A stretch of DNA of 64,000 bases from Qipengyuania marisflavi. GTDB taxonomy: Bacteria > Pseudomonadota > Alphaproteobacteria > Sphingomonadales > Sphingomonadaceae. The position numbers and the translations under genes were made by a program. Within the stretch, counting starts at the first letter, position 1. Every line of letters begins with the position of its first letter. Below the pieces are notes generated by a model, which ran no database searches, had not been told where the DNA came from, and worked only from the letters and a program-made list of their open reading frames with translations. The DNA lies in NCBI RefSeq assembly GCF_005884405.1, contig NZ_VCAO01000001.1, positions 62,001 through 126,000 of the forward strand. The letters are read 5' to 3'. This document shows, in pieces, positions 55,832-64,000 of this stretch.

Positions 55832-57028
55832 TCAGGCGGCCAGCTGCACCTGATTACGCCCGCCGTTTTTCGCCGCATATAGTGCTGCATCGGCGCGGGC
55901 CATCAGTCTATCAAGATCGTCGCCTTCAGCCAGTTCGGCGATCCCGATACTGGCTGTAAATGGAATGATGGCATCCCCAAAGCGCAATGGATTTTCTGCA
56001 ATCGCCCAGCGCACACGCTCACAGACGGTGCGCGCAACGGCCAGATCCGCTGATGGCAGGATCACAGCAAATTCCTCGCCGCCGACCCGGCCAACCAGAT
56101 CGCGATTGCGCAGGGCATCGGAGGCACGCTGCGCGACTGCGCGAATAACCTGATCACCCGCTGGATGGCCAAAGTGGTCGTTGATCTTTTTGAAGTGGTC
56201 AATGTCGAAGATGGCCAGGCTCAGGCTGCGGCCCTTGCTTTCAGCGCGTGTGATCGATCGCTCCAACTCTATCATGAAGGCACGGCGGTTAGGCAATTCT
56301 GTCAGCACATCCGTTGTGGCGATGCGTTGCAATTCCCGCCGCGCTGCGGCTTCTGCCCCAACTGCGCGGCGCACAAAAATTGTTGCGCCAAGTGCCAGGG
56401 CCAGCAGCAACAATCCGACGGCGGCAAGGACGTATTGATATGCCTCGTTCGCGCTGGCCCAGCGTCGTGAGGTCGCTGTGCGGCGCGCAAGCAGAGTGCG
56501 CTCATGCGCCTCGATCTTGTCGATTTCGGACAAGATACGCTCTATTGCGCCGCGATCCTTGCCAGACCGGACCATGGACACAGCGGATGTGTGATCACCG
56601 CGACGTTCAAATTCAATCATCCTGGCCAGTGTCGTCTCAAGCATCGCGATATCTTGCTGCAAGCGACCAAGCCGTTCTTGTTGGGAGGGATCCTTCGCAG
56701 TCAGCTGATCCAGCGACGTATAGCTATGTGCGGCATTGGCACGTCCGGCAACGTAAGGCTCCAGAAACGCATCTTCGCTGGTAAGAAGATACCCGCGCTC
56801 ACCGCGCATCTGGTCCAGCAGCGATGCTCGCAATTTGTCAGTTTGGATCAGGACTTCAAGCGTACGGACCTGCCGCTCCTCTGCCGCCCGACGTTCCTGA
56901 GCGGAACGCCACGCACTGAAGCTGGCCCCGGCCAACATCAGGGCGAGCGCGGCGATACAGGCGATCAGGAAATAGCCACGCCAGTCCGAATGGCGCGAAC
57001 GGCGCGCGACTTGATCGACGATCCACAT
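55832..57028 (-). CDS. CHASE3-GGDEF diguanylate cyclase
   Basis: 398 residues from ATG 57028; a GTG four codons upstream is possible. Two membrane helices (about 20-40, YFLIACIAALALMLAGA, and about 205-225, VLAAVGLLLLALALGATIF) frame a periplasmic CHASE3-like sensor (QMRGERGYLLTSEDAF). The cytoplasmic GGDEF domain has FDIDHFKKINDHFGHPAGD and the intact GGEEF signature in RVGGEEFAVILP. It should make c-di-GMP in response to an unknown periplasmic cue. Confidence 0.9.
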   Translation of the reverse strand: MWIVDQVARRSRHSDWRGYFLIACIAALALMLAGASFSAWRSAQERRAAEERQVRTLEVLIQTDKLRASLLDQMRGERGYLLTSEDAFLEPYVAGRANAAHSYTSLDQLTAKDPSQQERLGRLQQDIAMLETTLARMIEFERRGDHTSAVSMVRSGKDRGAIERILSEIDKIEAHERTLLARRTATSRRWASANEAYQYVLAAVGLLLLALALGATIFVRRAVGAEAAARRELQRIATTDVLTELPNRRAFMIELERSITRAESKGRSLSLAIFDIDHFKKINDHFGHPAGDQVIRAVAQRASDALRNRDLVGRVGGEEFAVILPSADLAVARTVCERVRWAIAENPLRFGDAIIPFTASIGIAELAEGDDLDRLMARADAALYAAKNGGRNQVQLAA

Positions 57029-57139
57029 CAGAAGCGACACCCGTTCATGGGGCTATTATGCCAGAACACAGTTAACGGGCTGATAATGTTTGGGCTGAAA
57101 AACGCGCAGTCACTGCCCAAGCAGAGCACACGAGAAAAG

Positions 57140-57216
57140 TGGTCGGGGAGAGAGGATTCGAACCTCCGGCCCCTGCCTCCCGAAGACAGTGCTCTACCAG
57201 GCTGAGCTACTCCCCG
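57140..57216 (-). tRNA. tRNA-Pro (CGG)
   Basis: 77 nt on the minus strand including CCA. Acceptor CGGGGAG pairs with CTCCCCG; anticodon stem CTGTC/GGCAG around TTCGGGA with anticodon CGG; T arm GGAGG-TTCGAAT-CCTCT. Promoter TTGCCA-17-TATAGC upstream. Confidence 0.96.
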
Positions 57217-57264
57217 ACCGGATCGGCCCCGCGAAACCTGTCCGCGGGTCGAGGCAAGGCGCGC

Positions 57265-57293
57265 GCTATAGGTGTGGATTGCGGGGGTGGCAA
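57265..57293 (-). promoter_or_regulatory. Promoter of tRNA-Pro
   Basis: On the minus strand TTGCCA (57293-57288) and TATAGC (57270-57265) are separated by 17 bp. A GC-rich GCGCGC discriminator follows, as expected for stringently controlled stable RNA. Confidence 0.75.
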
Positions 57294-57352
57294 GCGGGCA
57301 TTTGTGCGCCTAGGCGGGTAGGCAGTTTCCGCCTCCAACAGCGAGTGAAGCC

Positions 57353-58297
57353 GTGACCCAGCCGCATCCAGAACAGCAGTATCTCGACCTGATGCGCCAT
57401 GTCTGGCTGGAAGGGGACGAACGGGTCGACCGGACCGGAATCGGCACACGCTCGGTGTTTGGCGCGACGCTGCGTTTTGATCTCTCGGACGGGGCCATGC
57501 CGCTGGTCACCACCAAGCGCGTTTATTGGAAAACCGCCACTCGCGAATTGCTGTGGTTCCTGACCGGTGAGACCAACATCCGCCCGCTGGTGCTTCAGGG
57601 CGTCAAGATATGGAACGAGTGGCCGCACGCTCGCTATGTCGAACAGACAGGCGACGATCTGCCGCTCGACGATTTTGTCGCGCGGATCGCCGGTGACGAG
57701 GGGTTCGCGGCGCAATGGGGTGATCTTGGCCCGGTTTATGGCAAACAGTGGGTGGATTGGCCGACCTATCGCCCGGTGGCCGGAGGGCTGTTCCGCAAGG
57801 GCCGCGGGGTCAACCAGATTGCCGAACTGGTCGATTCGCTGCGCATGAATCCGGGCAGCCGGCGGCATATCATCGAAGGCTGGAATGTTGCCGAGGTGCC
57901 GGAGATGGCGCTTCCGCCCTGTCACAAGACTTACCAGTTCCACGTTTCGAGCGGGGATACGGGCGAAATGGCGAAATTGAACGGCATATTGTATCAGCGC
58001 AGCTGCGACATCGCATTGGGGTTGCCGTTCAATTTATGGTCGGCTGCCCTGTTGCAGCGGATGCTGGCAGAGCAGGCCGATCTGGAACCGGGCGAGCTGG
58101 TCTGGATGGGCGGCGACACGCACCTCTATCTGAACCACGCGCACCTTATTGCCGAGCAGCTTTCACGGGAACCGCGCGGCCACCCGAGGCTTGAGATAGT
58201 GCGGCGGCCAGCGAGCATATTTGACTACCGGATTGAGGATTTCGCTGTTCACGACTACATGCCGCACGGCGCTATAAAGGCGCCGGTTGCGGTATAG
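57353..58297 (+). CDS. thyA: Thymidylate synthase (ThyA type)
   Basis: 314 residues, GTG start. Catalytic Cys in LPPCHKTYQFHV (about 184-195), substrate-binding RRHIIEGWN, and CDIALGLPFNLW. It methylates dUMP with methylene-THF. The protein is about 50 residues longer than E. coli ThyA, with the extra residues before the active-site segment, as in many alphaproteobacteria. No folA gene follows it. Confidence 0.95.
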   Translation: MTQPHPEQQYLDLMRHVWLEGDERVDRTGIGTRSVFGATLRFDLSDGAMPLVTTKRVYWKTATRELLWFLTGETNIRPLVLQGVKIWNEWPHARYVEQTGDDLPLDDFVARIAGDEGFAAQWGDLGPVYGKQWVDWPTYRPVAGGLFRKGRGVNQIAELVDSLRMNPGSRRHIIEGWNVAEVPEMALPPCHKTYQFHVSSGDTGEMAKLNGILYQRSCDIALGLPFNLWSAALLQRMLAEQADLEPGELVWMGGDTHLYLNHAHLIAEQLSREPRGHPRLEIVRRPASIFDYRIEDFAVHDYMPHGAIKAPVAV

Positions 58298-58308
58298 AAA
58301 GGGCGCAC

Positions 58309-58337
58309 TTGACCCTGTCGCTCCGTTGAAATAAAAT
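58309..58337 (+). promoter_or_regulatory. Promoter of the branched-chain dehydrogenase operon
   Basis: TTGACC (58309-58314) and TAAAAT (58332-58337) are separated by 17 bp, the best consensus-like pair ahead of a protein gene here. The gene starts 37 bp downstream with GGGAGAG as ribosome binding site. Confidence 0.65.
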
Positions 58338-58374
58338 AACGCGCAAGCGTAAGATTGCGTCTGGGAGAGTTTTT

Positions 58375-59676
58375 ATGGCCGACAGGCCCGACGGGGCGCC
58401 GCAGCAGGGCAGTAACAAGCCCGCGCTGTCGCTGCATGTACCCGAACCAAAGTATCGCCCCGGCGACGCGGTAGATTTTTCGCACATCGATGTGCCGCCT
58501 GCCGGTGAGCAGCCGCGGCCCGACGAAAATTGCGACACGCACGATATGCACGACCTTGCCTATGGGCTGGTGCGCGTGCTGGGCGAAGACGACAAGGCGC
58601 ATGGGCCGTGGGATCCCAAGCTGGACCCTGAAACACTGCGCACCATGCTGGGCCATATGGCGATGACCCGCGCGTTCGATGAACGCATGTTCCGCGGACA
58701 GCGGCAGGGCAAGACCAGCTTTTACATGAAGTGCACCGGCGAAGAGGCGACCAGTATTGCGTCGTCAATGGCGCTGGCGGCGGATGACATGGTCTTTCCC
58801 AGCTATCGTCAGCAGGGCATACTGATCGCGCGCGGATATCCGATGATCGAGATGATCAACCAGATCTATTCGAACAAGGGCGACAAGCTGAAGGGCCGGC
58901 AACTGCCCATCATGTATTCCAGCCGCGAACACAGCTTTTTCACTATCAGCGGCAACCTCGCCACCCAGACCCCGCAAGCCGTGGGCTGGGCGATGGCGTC
59001 TGCCATTAAAGGTGACAGCCGGATTGCGGCGACCTGGGTGGGTGAAGGCAGCACGGCGGAAGGTGACTTCCACGCGGCTTGCACCTTTGCCACGGTCTAT
59101 AACGCGCCGGTCATCCTGAATGTGGTGAACAACCAGTGGGCCATTTCCAGCTTCAGCGGCTTTGCCGGGGCGGAGCGGACGACTTTTGCCGCGCGCGCGC
59201 TCGGTTATGGCCTTGCCGGTTTGCGGGTCGACGGCAATGATGCACTGGCGTGTTATGCGGCGCAGCTGTGGGCGGCCAACCGGGCGCGTTCGAACGGCGG
59301 GCCGACACTGATCGAATACTTCACCTACCGCGCCGAAGGGCATTCCACCTCGGACGATCCCAGCGGTTATCGCAGCGCGCAAGAGCGGACCGAATGGCCG
59401 CTGGGCGATCCTGTGATGCGGCTGAAGAATCACCTAATCGCCCTGGGCGAATGGGATGAAGACCGGCAAGAAAAAATGGATCTTGAAGCGGCGGAGCACG
59501 TCAGGAAAGTGACCAAGGAGGCCGAACAGAACGGCATTCTCGGCCACGGCCTGCACCACCCGTTCCAAACCATGTTCGAAGATGTGTTTGAAGAACTTCC
59601 CTGGCACCTCAAGGAACAGAGTGAGCAAGCAATCCGCGAACGCGAGATCAAGTTTCCGGGAGGGCTCAAGCTGTGA
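58375..59676 (+). CDS. bkdA1: Branched-chain 2-oxoacid dehydrogenase E1 alpha
   Basis: 433 residues. It shows the TPP-binding motif GEGSTAEGDFHAACTFATVY (about 222-241) continuing to NNQWAIS, and HSTSDDPSGYRS, the phosphorylation-loop region of E1 alpha. The N-terminal 60 residues (PEPKYRPGDAVDFSHIDVPP) are characteristic of bacterial BkdA. With E1 beta it decarboxylates 2-oxoisovalerate, 2-oxo-3-methylvalerate and 2-oxoisocaproate. Pyruvate dehydrogenase E1 alpha is the alternative; the N-terminal extension favours Bkd. Confidence 0.88.
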   Translation: MADRPDGAPQQGSNKPALSLHVPEPKYRPGDAVDFSHIDVPPAGEQPRPDENCDTHDMHDLAYGLVRVLGEDDKAHGPWDPKLDPETLRTMLGHMAMTRAFDERMFRGQRQGKTSFYMKCTGEEATSIASSMALAADDMVFPSYRQQGILIARGYPMIEMINQIYSNKGDKLKGRQLPIMYSSREHSFFTISGNLATQTPQAVGWAMASAIKGDSRIAATWVGEGSTAEGDFHAACTFATVYNAPVILNVVNNQWAISSFSGFAGAERTTFAARALGYGLAGLRVDGNDALACYAAQLWAANRARSNGGPTLIEYFTYRAEGHSTSDDPSGYRSAQERTEWPLGDPVMRLKNHLIALGEWDEDRQEKMDLEAAEHVRKVTKEAEQNGILGHGLHHPFQTMFEDVFEELPWHLKEQSEQAIREREIKFPGGLKL

Positions 59677-60743
59677 GCGCCGATGTAACCGAAGCACCGC
59701 AGAACAAGGACGCGGGCGAGACCGGCAGCGAACGCCGTCTAAACATGATCGATGCGATCAACGATGCGCTGGATGTTGCGATGACGCGCGATCCCGACGT
59801 CATCGTGATGGGCGAAGATGTCGGCTATTTCGGCGGCGTGTTCCGCTGCACCGCAGGGCTTCAGGACAAGCACGGCAAGAACCGCGTGTTCGACACCCCG
59901 ATTTCCGAATGCGGGATCATTGGTGCGGCTGTAGGGATGGGGGCTTATGGCCTACGTCCGGTCCCTGAAATTCAGTTCGCGGACTATATTTATCCCGGGC
60001 TGGACCAGCTGATCAGCGAAGCCGCCCGGTTGCGCTATCGCTCGGCAGGCGAGTTCATCTCGCCGCTGACCATCCGTAGCCCGTTTGGCGGCGGTATTTT
60101 CGGCGGGCAGACGCACAGCCAAAGCCCCGAAGCGATTTTCACCCATGTCTCGGGCATCAAGACAGTAATCCCCGCTACGCCTTATGATGCCAAGGGCCTG
60201 CTGCTGTCCTGCATCGAGGACAATGATCCGGTCATCTTCTTCGAGCCCAAGCGCATTTATAACGGACCCTTTACCGGCTTCTATGACAAGCCGGTCGAGC
60301 CGTGGAAGAAGCATGCTGATTCGGTAGTGCCGGAAGGGCATTACACCATCCCGCTTGGCAAAGCGCGGCAGGTCCGCGAGGGTGAGGAACTGACCGTGCT
60401 GGCTTACGGTACGATGGTCCATGTTGCCGAGGCGGTTTGCGCCGCCAAGGGCGTGGATGCCGATATCCTCGACCTGCGTTCGCTGGTGCCGCTGGATATT
60501 GAAGCGATTGAAGTGTCGGTAAAAAAGACCGGGCGCTGCCTGATCGTTCACGAAGCCACGCGCACGTCGGGCTTTGGCGCGGAGCTGTCCGCACTGGTCA
60601 CAGAACGCTGTTTCTACCATCTCGAAGCGCCGGTCGAACGTGTTACCGGCTTCGACACACCCTATCCGCACAGCCTTGAATGGGCTTATTTCCCCGGTCC
60701 CGTCCGCATTGGCGAGGCCCTCGACAAGATCCTGAGCGAGTAA
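59673..60743 (+). CDS. bkdA2: Branched-chain 2-oxoacid dehydrogenase E1 beta
   Basis: 356 residues with GTG start overlapping the previous stop by 4 nt. Transketolase-like domain with MGEDVGYFGGVFRCTAGL and the ISECGIIGAAVGMGAYGLRPVPEIQF stretch, then FGGGIFGGQTHSQSPEAIF. The C-terminal transketolase half (about 225-356) includes IVHEATRTSGFGAELSAL. It forms the alpha2beta2 E1 with BkdA1. Confidence 0.92.
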   Translation: MSADVTEAPQNKDAGETGSERRLNMIDAINDALDVAMTRDPDVIVMGEDVGYFGGVFRCTAGLQDKHGKNRVFDTPISECGIIGAAVGMGAYGLRPVPEIQFADYIYPGLDQLISEAARLRYRSAGEFISPLTIRSPFGGGIFGGQTHSQSPEAIFTHVSGIKTVIPATPYDAKGLLLSCIEDNDPVIFFEPKRIYNGPFTGFYDKPVEPWKKHADSVVPEGHYTIPLGKARQVREGEELTVLAYGTMVHVAEAVCAAKGVDADILDLRSLVPLDIEAIEVSVKKTGRCLIVHEATRTSGFGAELSALVTERCFYHLEAPVERVTGFDTPYPHSLEWAYFPGPVRIGEALDKILSE

Positions 60744-60749
60744 AGCGAC

Positions 60750-62045
60750 ATGGCACGATTTACCTTCAATATGCCCGACATTGGCGAAGGCATCGCCGAA
60801 GCCGAGATCGTCGCGTGGCACGTAAAGCCGGGCGACATGATCGAGGAAGATCAGGAAATCGTCGACATGATGACCGACAAGGCGACGGTCCCCATGGAAA
60901 CGCCGGTATCGGGCAAAGTGCTCGAAATCGCTGGCGACGAGGGTGACATGGTCGCGATCGGATCAATGCTCGTGGTTGTCGAGGTCGAGGGCGAAATACC
61001 TAATGACGTAGAGGCCCACAGCGCTGCACCGGCACCGAACTCGGAGGCTATGGAAGAGCGGATCGAGGTCGAAAACCCCGATGCCAGCGATGCCGATGAT
61101 GCGATTGCGGCAGCACCGGCGGTTACGCCAGAGCCTGCACCGGCTCCAGAGCCCGAACCGGCCCCTACCGCACCCACTGCAAAGGTTCTCGCAACCCCGG
61201 CTGTGCGCGCGCGTGCCAAGGATCTGGGCATTGATCTGGCTCAGGTCAAACCCGCTGCCGATGGCCGCGTGCGGCATTCGGACCTCGATAGCTTCCTTTC
61301 TTACAATGGCGGCTACGCAGGTGCCGCTCCCGCCCGCGCCGACGAGCAGGTCAAAGTCATCGGAATGCGCCGCCGCATTGCCGAAAACATGGCCGCTTCC
61401 AAGCGCAACATTCCGCACTTCTCTTATGTCGAGGAATGCGATGCCACTGAACTGGAAGTCCTGCGCGCACAGCTCAATGCGGGCCGCGGTGACAAGCCAA
61501 AGCTGACGATCCTGCCGCTGCTAATCACAGCGATCTGCAAGGCGTTGCCCGAATATCCGATGATCAACGCGCGTTATGATGACGAAGCGGGCGTGGTGAC
61601 ACGTTCCGGCGCGGTGCATCTGGGTATGGCGGCGCAAACTGATGCCGGGCTGATGGTGCCGGTCATCCGTGACGCACAGGCAAAGAATTTGTGGCAGCTG
61701 GCAGGCGAGATTGGCCGCCTTGCGGACGCCGCGCGCAATGGCAATGCGAAGAGCGAAGAGCTTTCCGGCTCGACGCTCACCGTCACTTCGCTTGGCCCGC
61801 TGGGCGGGGTGGCGACCACGCCGGTCATCAATCGGCCGGAAGTTGCCATTATCGGCCCCAACCGGATTATCGAACGCCCGATGTTTGTTGCCGATGGCAT
61901 GGGCGGTGAACGGATCGAGAAGCGCAAGCTGATGAATATCTCGATCAGCTGCGATCACCGCGTGGTGGATGGCTACGACGCCGCCAGCTTCGTCCAGGCA
62001 GTCAGAAAGCTGATCGAGGCACCCGCGCTTCTCCTGATGAGTTGA
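60750..62045 (+). CDS. bkdB: Branched-chain 2-oxoacid dehydrogenase E2 (dihydrolipoyl acyltransferase)
   Basis: 431 residues. One lipoyl domain at about 1-80 with the lipoyl Lys in MTDKATVPME; an Ala/Pro/Glu-rich linker (about 90-150); a peripheral-subunit-binding domain TPAVRARAKDLGIDLAQVKP (about 150-170); and the CAT domain ending ISCDHRVVDGYDAASF, with the catalytic His and Asp. It transfers acyl groups to CoA. It starts 6 bp after the E1 beta stop. E3 (lpd) is not in the window. Confidence 0.93.
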   Translation: MARFTFNMPDIGEGIAEAEIVAWHVKPGDMIEEDQEIVDMMTDKATVPMETPVSGKVLEIAGDEGDMVAIGSMLVVVEVEGEIPNDVEAHSAAPAPNSEAMEERIEVENPDASDADDAIAAAPAVTPEPAPAPEPEPAPTAPTAKVLATPAVRARAKDLGIDLAQVKPAADGRVRHSDLDSFLSYNGGYAGAAPARADEQVKVIGMRRRIAENMAASKRNIPHFSYVEECDATELEVLRAQLNAGRGDKPKLTILPLLITAICKALPEYPMINARYDDEAGVVTRSGAVHLGMAAQTDAGLMVPVIRDAQAKNLWQLAGEIGRLADAARNGNAKSEELSGSTLTVTSLGPLGGVATTPVINRPEVAIIGPNRIIERPMFVADGMGGERIEKRKLMNISISCDHRVVDGYDAASFVQAVRKLIEAPALLLMS

Positions 62046-62158
62046 CCAAGGCAGGGTACCAGCTTGCCGCAAGCAAGGAGGTGCCTGCCAAGTTCGCCAT
62101 CACATCGGCGGGATTGTATTTTGCGGATTACCTAAGGCGAAGCGTGACGCAACGCAGC

Positions 62159-62575
62159 TCAGCGGACCACTGCGCTCCAGGTCAGCGTCCCGCGTTTGCT
62201 TGCCAGCGTCCAGCGCAGATCGGTGACATCACTGGCATCCGCCAGACGTCCATCGTGGCGCAATTCGCCCAGCTGGCCCCAATTCTCCCCGCCATCGGCA
62301 GACACCGCCTGCGGGGCACGGCCGCTGCCGCGATAGGTAAGCGTTTCGGGCACGCTGCTTGACAGCATTGTGCGGCGCGCTTCGTCGGCACCGCGCCAGT
62401 GGGTTACCAGCACCACCTTGTCGCCCTTGCGCAGCGTTGTGGCAGGCTCGAGCACGCGGGTGCCGTCTTCAACCGTTTCGATATAAACCGAACGTTGGAT
62501 ATGGAATGCCGACTGAGCGGCAAACGCGCCGCTGCCGAGCAAAGCCAGTGATGCTGCAAGAATTGCGCTACGCAT
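62159..62575 (-). CDS. Small exported protein of unknown function
   Basis: 138 residues with a signal peptide (MRSAILAASLALLGSGAFAA, cleavage near FAA-QSA). The mature protein is about 118 residues and appears beta-rich (VYIETVEDGTRVLEPATTLR, GDKVVLVTHWRG, SVPETLTYRGSG), perhaps a single beta domain. No Cys. I do not recognise a family. Convergent with bkdB, 113 bp apart. Confidence 0.75.
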   Translation of the reverse strand: MRSAILAASLALLGSGAFAAQSAFHIQRSVYIETVEDGTRVLEPATTLRKGDKVVLVTHWRGADEARRTMLSSSVPETLTYRGSGRAPQAVSADGGENWGQLGELRHDGRLADASDVTDLRWTLASKRGTLTWSAVVR

Positions 62576-62700
62576 TAAGAACCCCCCGATTCCCCGCTAA
62601 TGTGTCACTGCAAACTGTCTGAACGGGGTTAATTTGGGGTAAAAGCAGGCCTGCAAAAATCGCCTTTGCAAAAGAGGTGAAATTTCCGGTTGGACGGGCA

Positions 62701-62729
62701 TTGACACGATGCGGACCCTGCCTTAGTGG
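62701..62729 (+). promoter_or_regulatory. Promoter of tRNA-Asp
   Basis: TTGACA (62701-62706) and TAGTGG (62724-62729) are separated by 17 bp, the -35 being a perfect consensus. The GC-rich CGCGGC discriminator follows, with the tRNA 33 nt beyond the -10. Confidence 0.7.
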
Positions 62730-62761
62730 CGCGGCTCCCAAGCGGTGCAACACGCTTTCAA

Positions 62762-62838
62762 GCGGGTGTAGCTCAGTTGGTTAGAGTGCCGGCCTGTCAC
62801 GCCGGAGGTCGCGGGTTCGAGTCCCGTCACTCGCGCCA
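62762..62838 (+). tRNA. tRNA-Asp (GTC)
   Basis: 77 nt with encoded CCA. Acceptor GCGGGTG pairs with CACTCGC (one G-T); anticodon stem CCGGC/GCCGG around CTGTCAC with anticodon GTC; T arm GCGGG-TTCGAGT-CCCGT. Confidence 0.97.
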
Positions 62839-62895
62839 CTTGGGACATTTTCTTCTGGACAGATCACGCCGCGGCATTTGCCGTCAGGCGGCTGA

Positions 62896-63111
62896 TCAGC
62901 CCCAGCGCCCGGTCTCCATCCAGATCAGGAAGCGCTTGAGCGGCAGCAGCCAGGCAATCCCGAGCACAAGATAAACCGCGGTCTGTGCCAGCGTTGGCCA
63001 GCTGCCGATCAGGCCGGGCATATAGCGCGCAATGACGATGCCGTAGATCGTCAGCGCTAACAGCAGCCCAAGTATGCCGACCGGAATCCGCCAAGTGGGT
63101 TCGCTGCGCAT
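62896..63111 (-). CDS. DUF2842-type two-TM membrane protein
   Basis: 71 residues with two membrane helices (about 11-29, VGILGLLLALTIYGIVIA, and about 42-60, AQTAVYLVLGIAWLLPL) and a short polar C terminus containing MET and W. The size, the WRIPVG N-terminal motif and the helix pair match DUF2842 as I recall it. The start overlaps the fau stop by one base, so it is co-transcribed with fau. Confidence 0.75.
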   Translation of the reverse strand: MRSEPTWRIPVGILGLLLALTIYGIVIARYMPGLIGSWPTLAQTAVYLVLGIAWLLPLKRFLIWMETGRWG

Positions 63112-63680
63112 CAGAATGGTCCGTATATACGTGTGGGAGTGATGATTGCCGACAGACTGCGGTCATGCGGTTCAGTGGGCAATTGATCGACCAGCTGGCA
63201 ATCCCAGCCAAGGCCCACGGCGATGCCGTCAGGATGATCGGCCAGCCAGCGATCATAATGGCCGCCGCCTTGGCCCAAGCGTTCACCGCGCGCGGTAAAT
63301 CCGATCAGCGGGACCACGATCACAGCGGGCGTTATCGCTTCGGCCTCCGCCACCGGTTGAAGCAGGTCGAACGGGCCAGTTTCCAGATCGCTTTCCTCGA
63401 ACGGGTCGGTAAAGCGCGCAAACTCCATTGGCGAGGTGCTTTCGGCGAAGCGGGGGAGCCCCAGTTCGTGACCAGCCTCGAACAGGAATTTGGCATAGGA
63501 TGCCGTGGGAGCCTCATGAGGGTTTGCCCGATACAGGCCAATTGCCGCGCCTGGGGGGATCATCTGCAAAAATGGCGCAGGCGGGCGGTGGAAGACCAGC
63601 GCGCGCACTGCATCGGGCAGCGCATCAACATGGGTGTGCCGCGCGGCGCGCAGGGTCTTACGAAGGTCTTGCTTGGTCAT
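63111..63680 (-). CDS. fau: 5-formyltetrahydrofolate cyclo-ligase
   Basis: 189 residues. KQDLRKTLRAARH near the N terminus supplies ATP contacts, and the family signature GQGGGHYDRWLA lies near residues 132-143 with VVPLIGFTARGERLG before it. It converts 5-formyl-THF to methenyl-THF. The gene lies immediately downstream of the 6S RNA, the same linkage found in many proteobacteria (ygfA/fau). Confidence 0.93.
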   Translation of the reverse strand: MTKQDLRKTLRAARHTHVDALPDAVRALVFHRPPAPFLQMIPPGAAIGLYRANPHEAPTASYAKFLFEAGHELGLPRFAESTSPMEFARFTDPFEESDLETGPFDLLQPVAEAEAITPAVIVVPLIGFTARGERLGQGGGHYDRWLADHPDGIAVGLGWDCQLVDQLPTEPHDRSLSAIITPTRIYGPF

Positions 63681-63704
63681 ATCCCCCGGCCTTAGCGAGC
63701 GGGG

Positions 63705-63838
63705 CGGGTGGGGGGAAGTAGCGGAACCACCATGGGTCGTTTGCCGGAGAGATCCTCTGACGCCTTCACGTCAGGTGGGCACCATATGCCCAAGCCTCCA
63801 GGACGAACCCGCATGCTCAGGCAGGGACAGCACCCGAG
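63705..63838 (-). ncRNA. ssrS: 6S RNA
   Basis: Minus-strand RNA immediately upstream of fau. A TATAAG -10-like box at 63850-63845 predicts a start near 63838. CGGGTG near the 5' end pairs with CACCCG near the 3' end to close a long irregular hairpin. Inside are a GGGT-CGT/ACG-ACCC helix, a central asymmetric bubble, and apical hairpins GGGCA/TGCCC and CTGACG/CGTCAG. This is the 6S architecture that mimics an open promoter and binds RNA polymerase holoenzyme. End positions are approximate. Confidence 0.75.
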
Positions 63839-63901
63839 GATTTGCTTATAGCCTCAGGGATGTACATGCGGCTCGTGCCGGGCAGTCCCGCCAAGCACTA
63901 T

Positions 63902-64000
63902 CTAGGCGTTTGGCGCTGCACTCTCAAGTCCGCCGTCAAGCGTGGCTGCAACGTTTTCGATTGCGGTCGCCAGCCGCTCCAGACGACCGGCTATATGTTC
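63902..64000 (-). CDS. zapA: C-terminal end of a ZapA-like protein (cut by window edge)
   Basis: The last 32 codons of an ORF entering from the right edge on the minus strand, ending HIAGRLERLATAIENVAATL and then DGGLESAAPNA before TAG at 63902. The heptad-like Leu/Ile/Ala pattern is a coiled-coil tail. ZapA is the usual gene upstream of 6S RNA-fau in alphaproteobacteria, so it is the likely identity, but only the tail is visible. Confidence 0.5.
   Translation of the reverse strand, partial: EHIAGRLERLATAIENVAATLDGGLESAAPNA

Overview
This window looks like a chromosomal segment of an alphaproteobacterium of the order Sphingomonadales, probably in the Erythrobacter/Altererythrobacter group. 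The reasons are high GC with strong C/G third-position preference, a DivL-type kinase, alphaproteobacterial-type AddAB, the mfd-sdhE/recG and 6S RNA-fau arrangements, and a DUF2842 protein. It is mostly core metabolism and housekeeping. I see no prophage, integrase-bounded island, CRISPR array or insertion sequence. The taxonomic placement is inference from gene content; no search was run.

Layout. 1-1.6 kb: start of ilvE, an 18-codon ORF with an exceptionally strong Shine-Dalgarno, and a lipoprotein. 1.7-12.4 kb: tlyA, then a tightly packed propionyl-CoA operon (pccB, small membrane protein, mce, enoyl-CoA hydratase, GST, scpA, an unknown gene, bioB, a second unknown gene, pccA). The two unknown genes are AT-richer than their neighbours and carry nuclease-like D...(E/Q)xK patterns. 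12.4-14.9 kb: an MBOAT acyltransferase with an SGNH-like partner. 15-20.6 kb: aroB-aroK on the minus strand, then small TM protein, exported Pro-rich protein, xerD and accA on the plus strand. 20.7-26.9 kb: M48 protease, two Flp pilins, mutT, tRNA-Arg, metallopeptidase, hemerythrin, phospholipase D protein, folE. 26.9-29 kb: peroxiredoxin and ahcY. 29.1-40.5 kb: a co-directional block divL, tsaE, amgK-like, murU-like, addB, addA, trxA. 40.5-49.4 kb: inositol monophosphatase-argJ, TonB-domain protein, secA, TauE, tRNA-Asn, NAD kinase, GGDEF/EAL protein. 49.4-57.2 kb: mfd, sdhE, recG, tyrosine phosphatase, CHASE3-GGDEF cyclase, tRNA-Pro. 57.3-64 kb: thyA, branched-chain 2-oxoacid dehydrogenase (E1 alpha, E1 beta, E2), tRNA-Asp, DUF2842, fau, 6S RNA and the end of a zapA-like gene.

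Functional links. The aminotransferase (ilvE), the branched-chain dehydrogenase at 58-62 kb and the propionyl-CoA to succinyl-CoA enzymes at 2.5-12.4 kb together form most of a branched-chain amino acid degradation route. bioB lies inside the carboxylase operon and could supply biotin to PccA. AmgK/MurU-like proteins suggest MurNAc recycling. The two c-di-GMP proteins and DivL point to life-style and cell-cycle control.

The main points for a second look are the 18-codon ORF, the two nuclease-like genes inside the propionate operon, the Tyr-for-His substitution in DivL, a terminator that overlaps the tauE-like start codon, three convergent gene pairs that share 4-nt overlapping stop codons, and four tRNA genes with near-identical promoter architecture.
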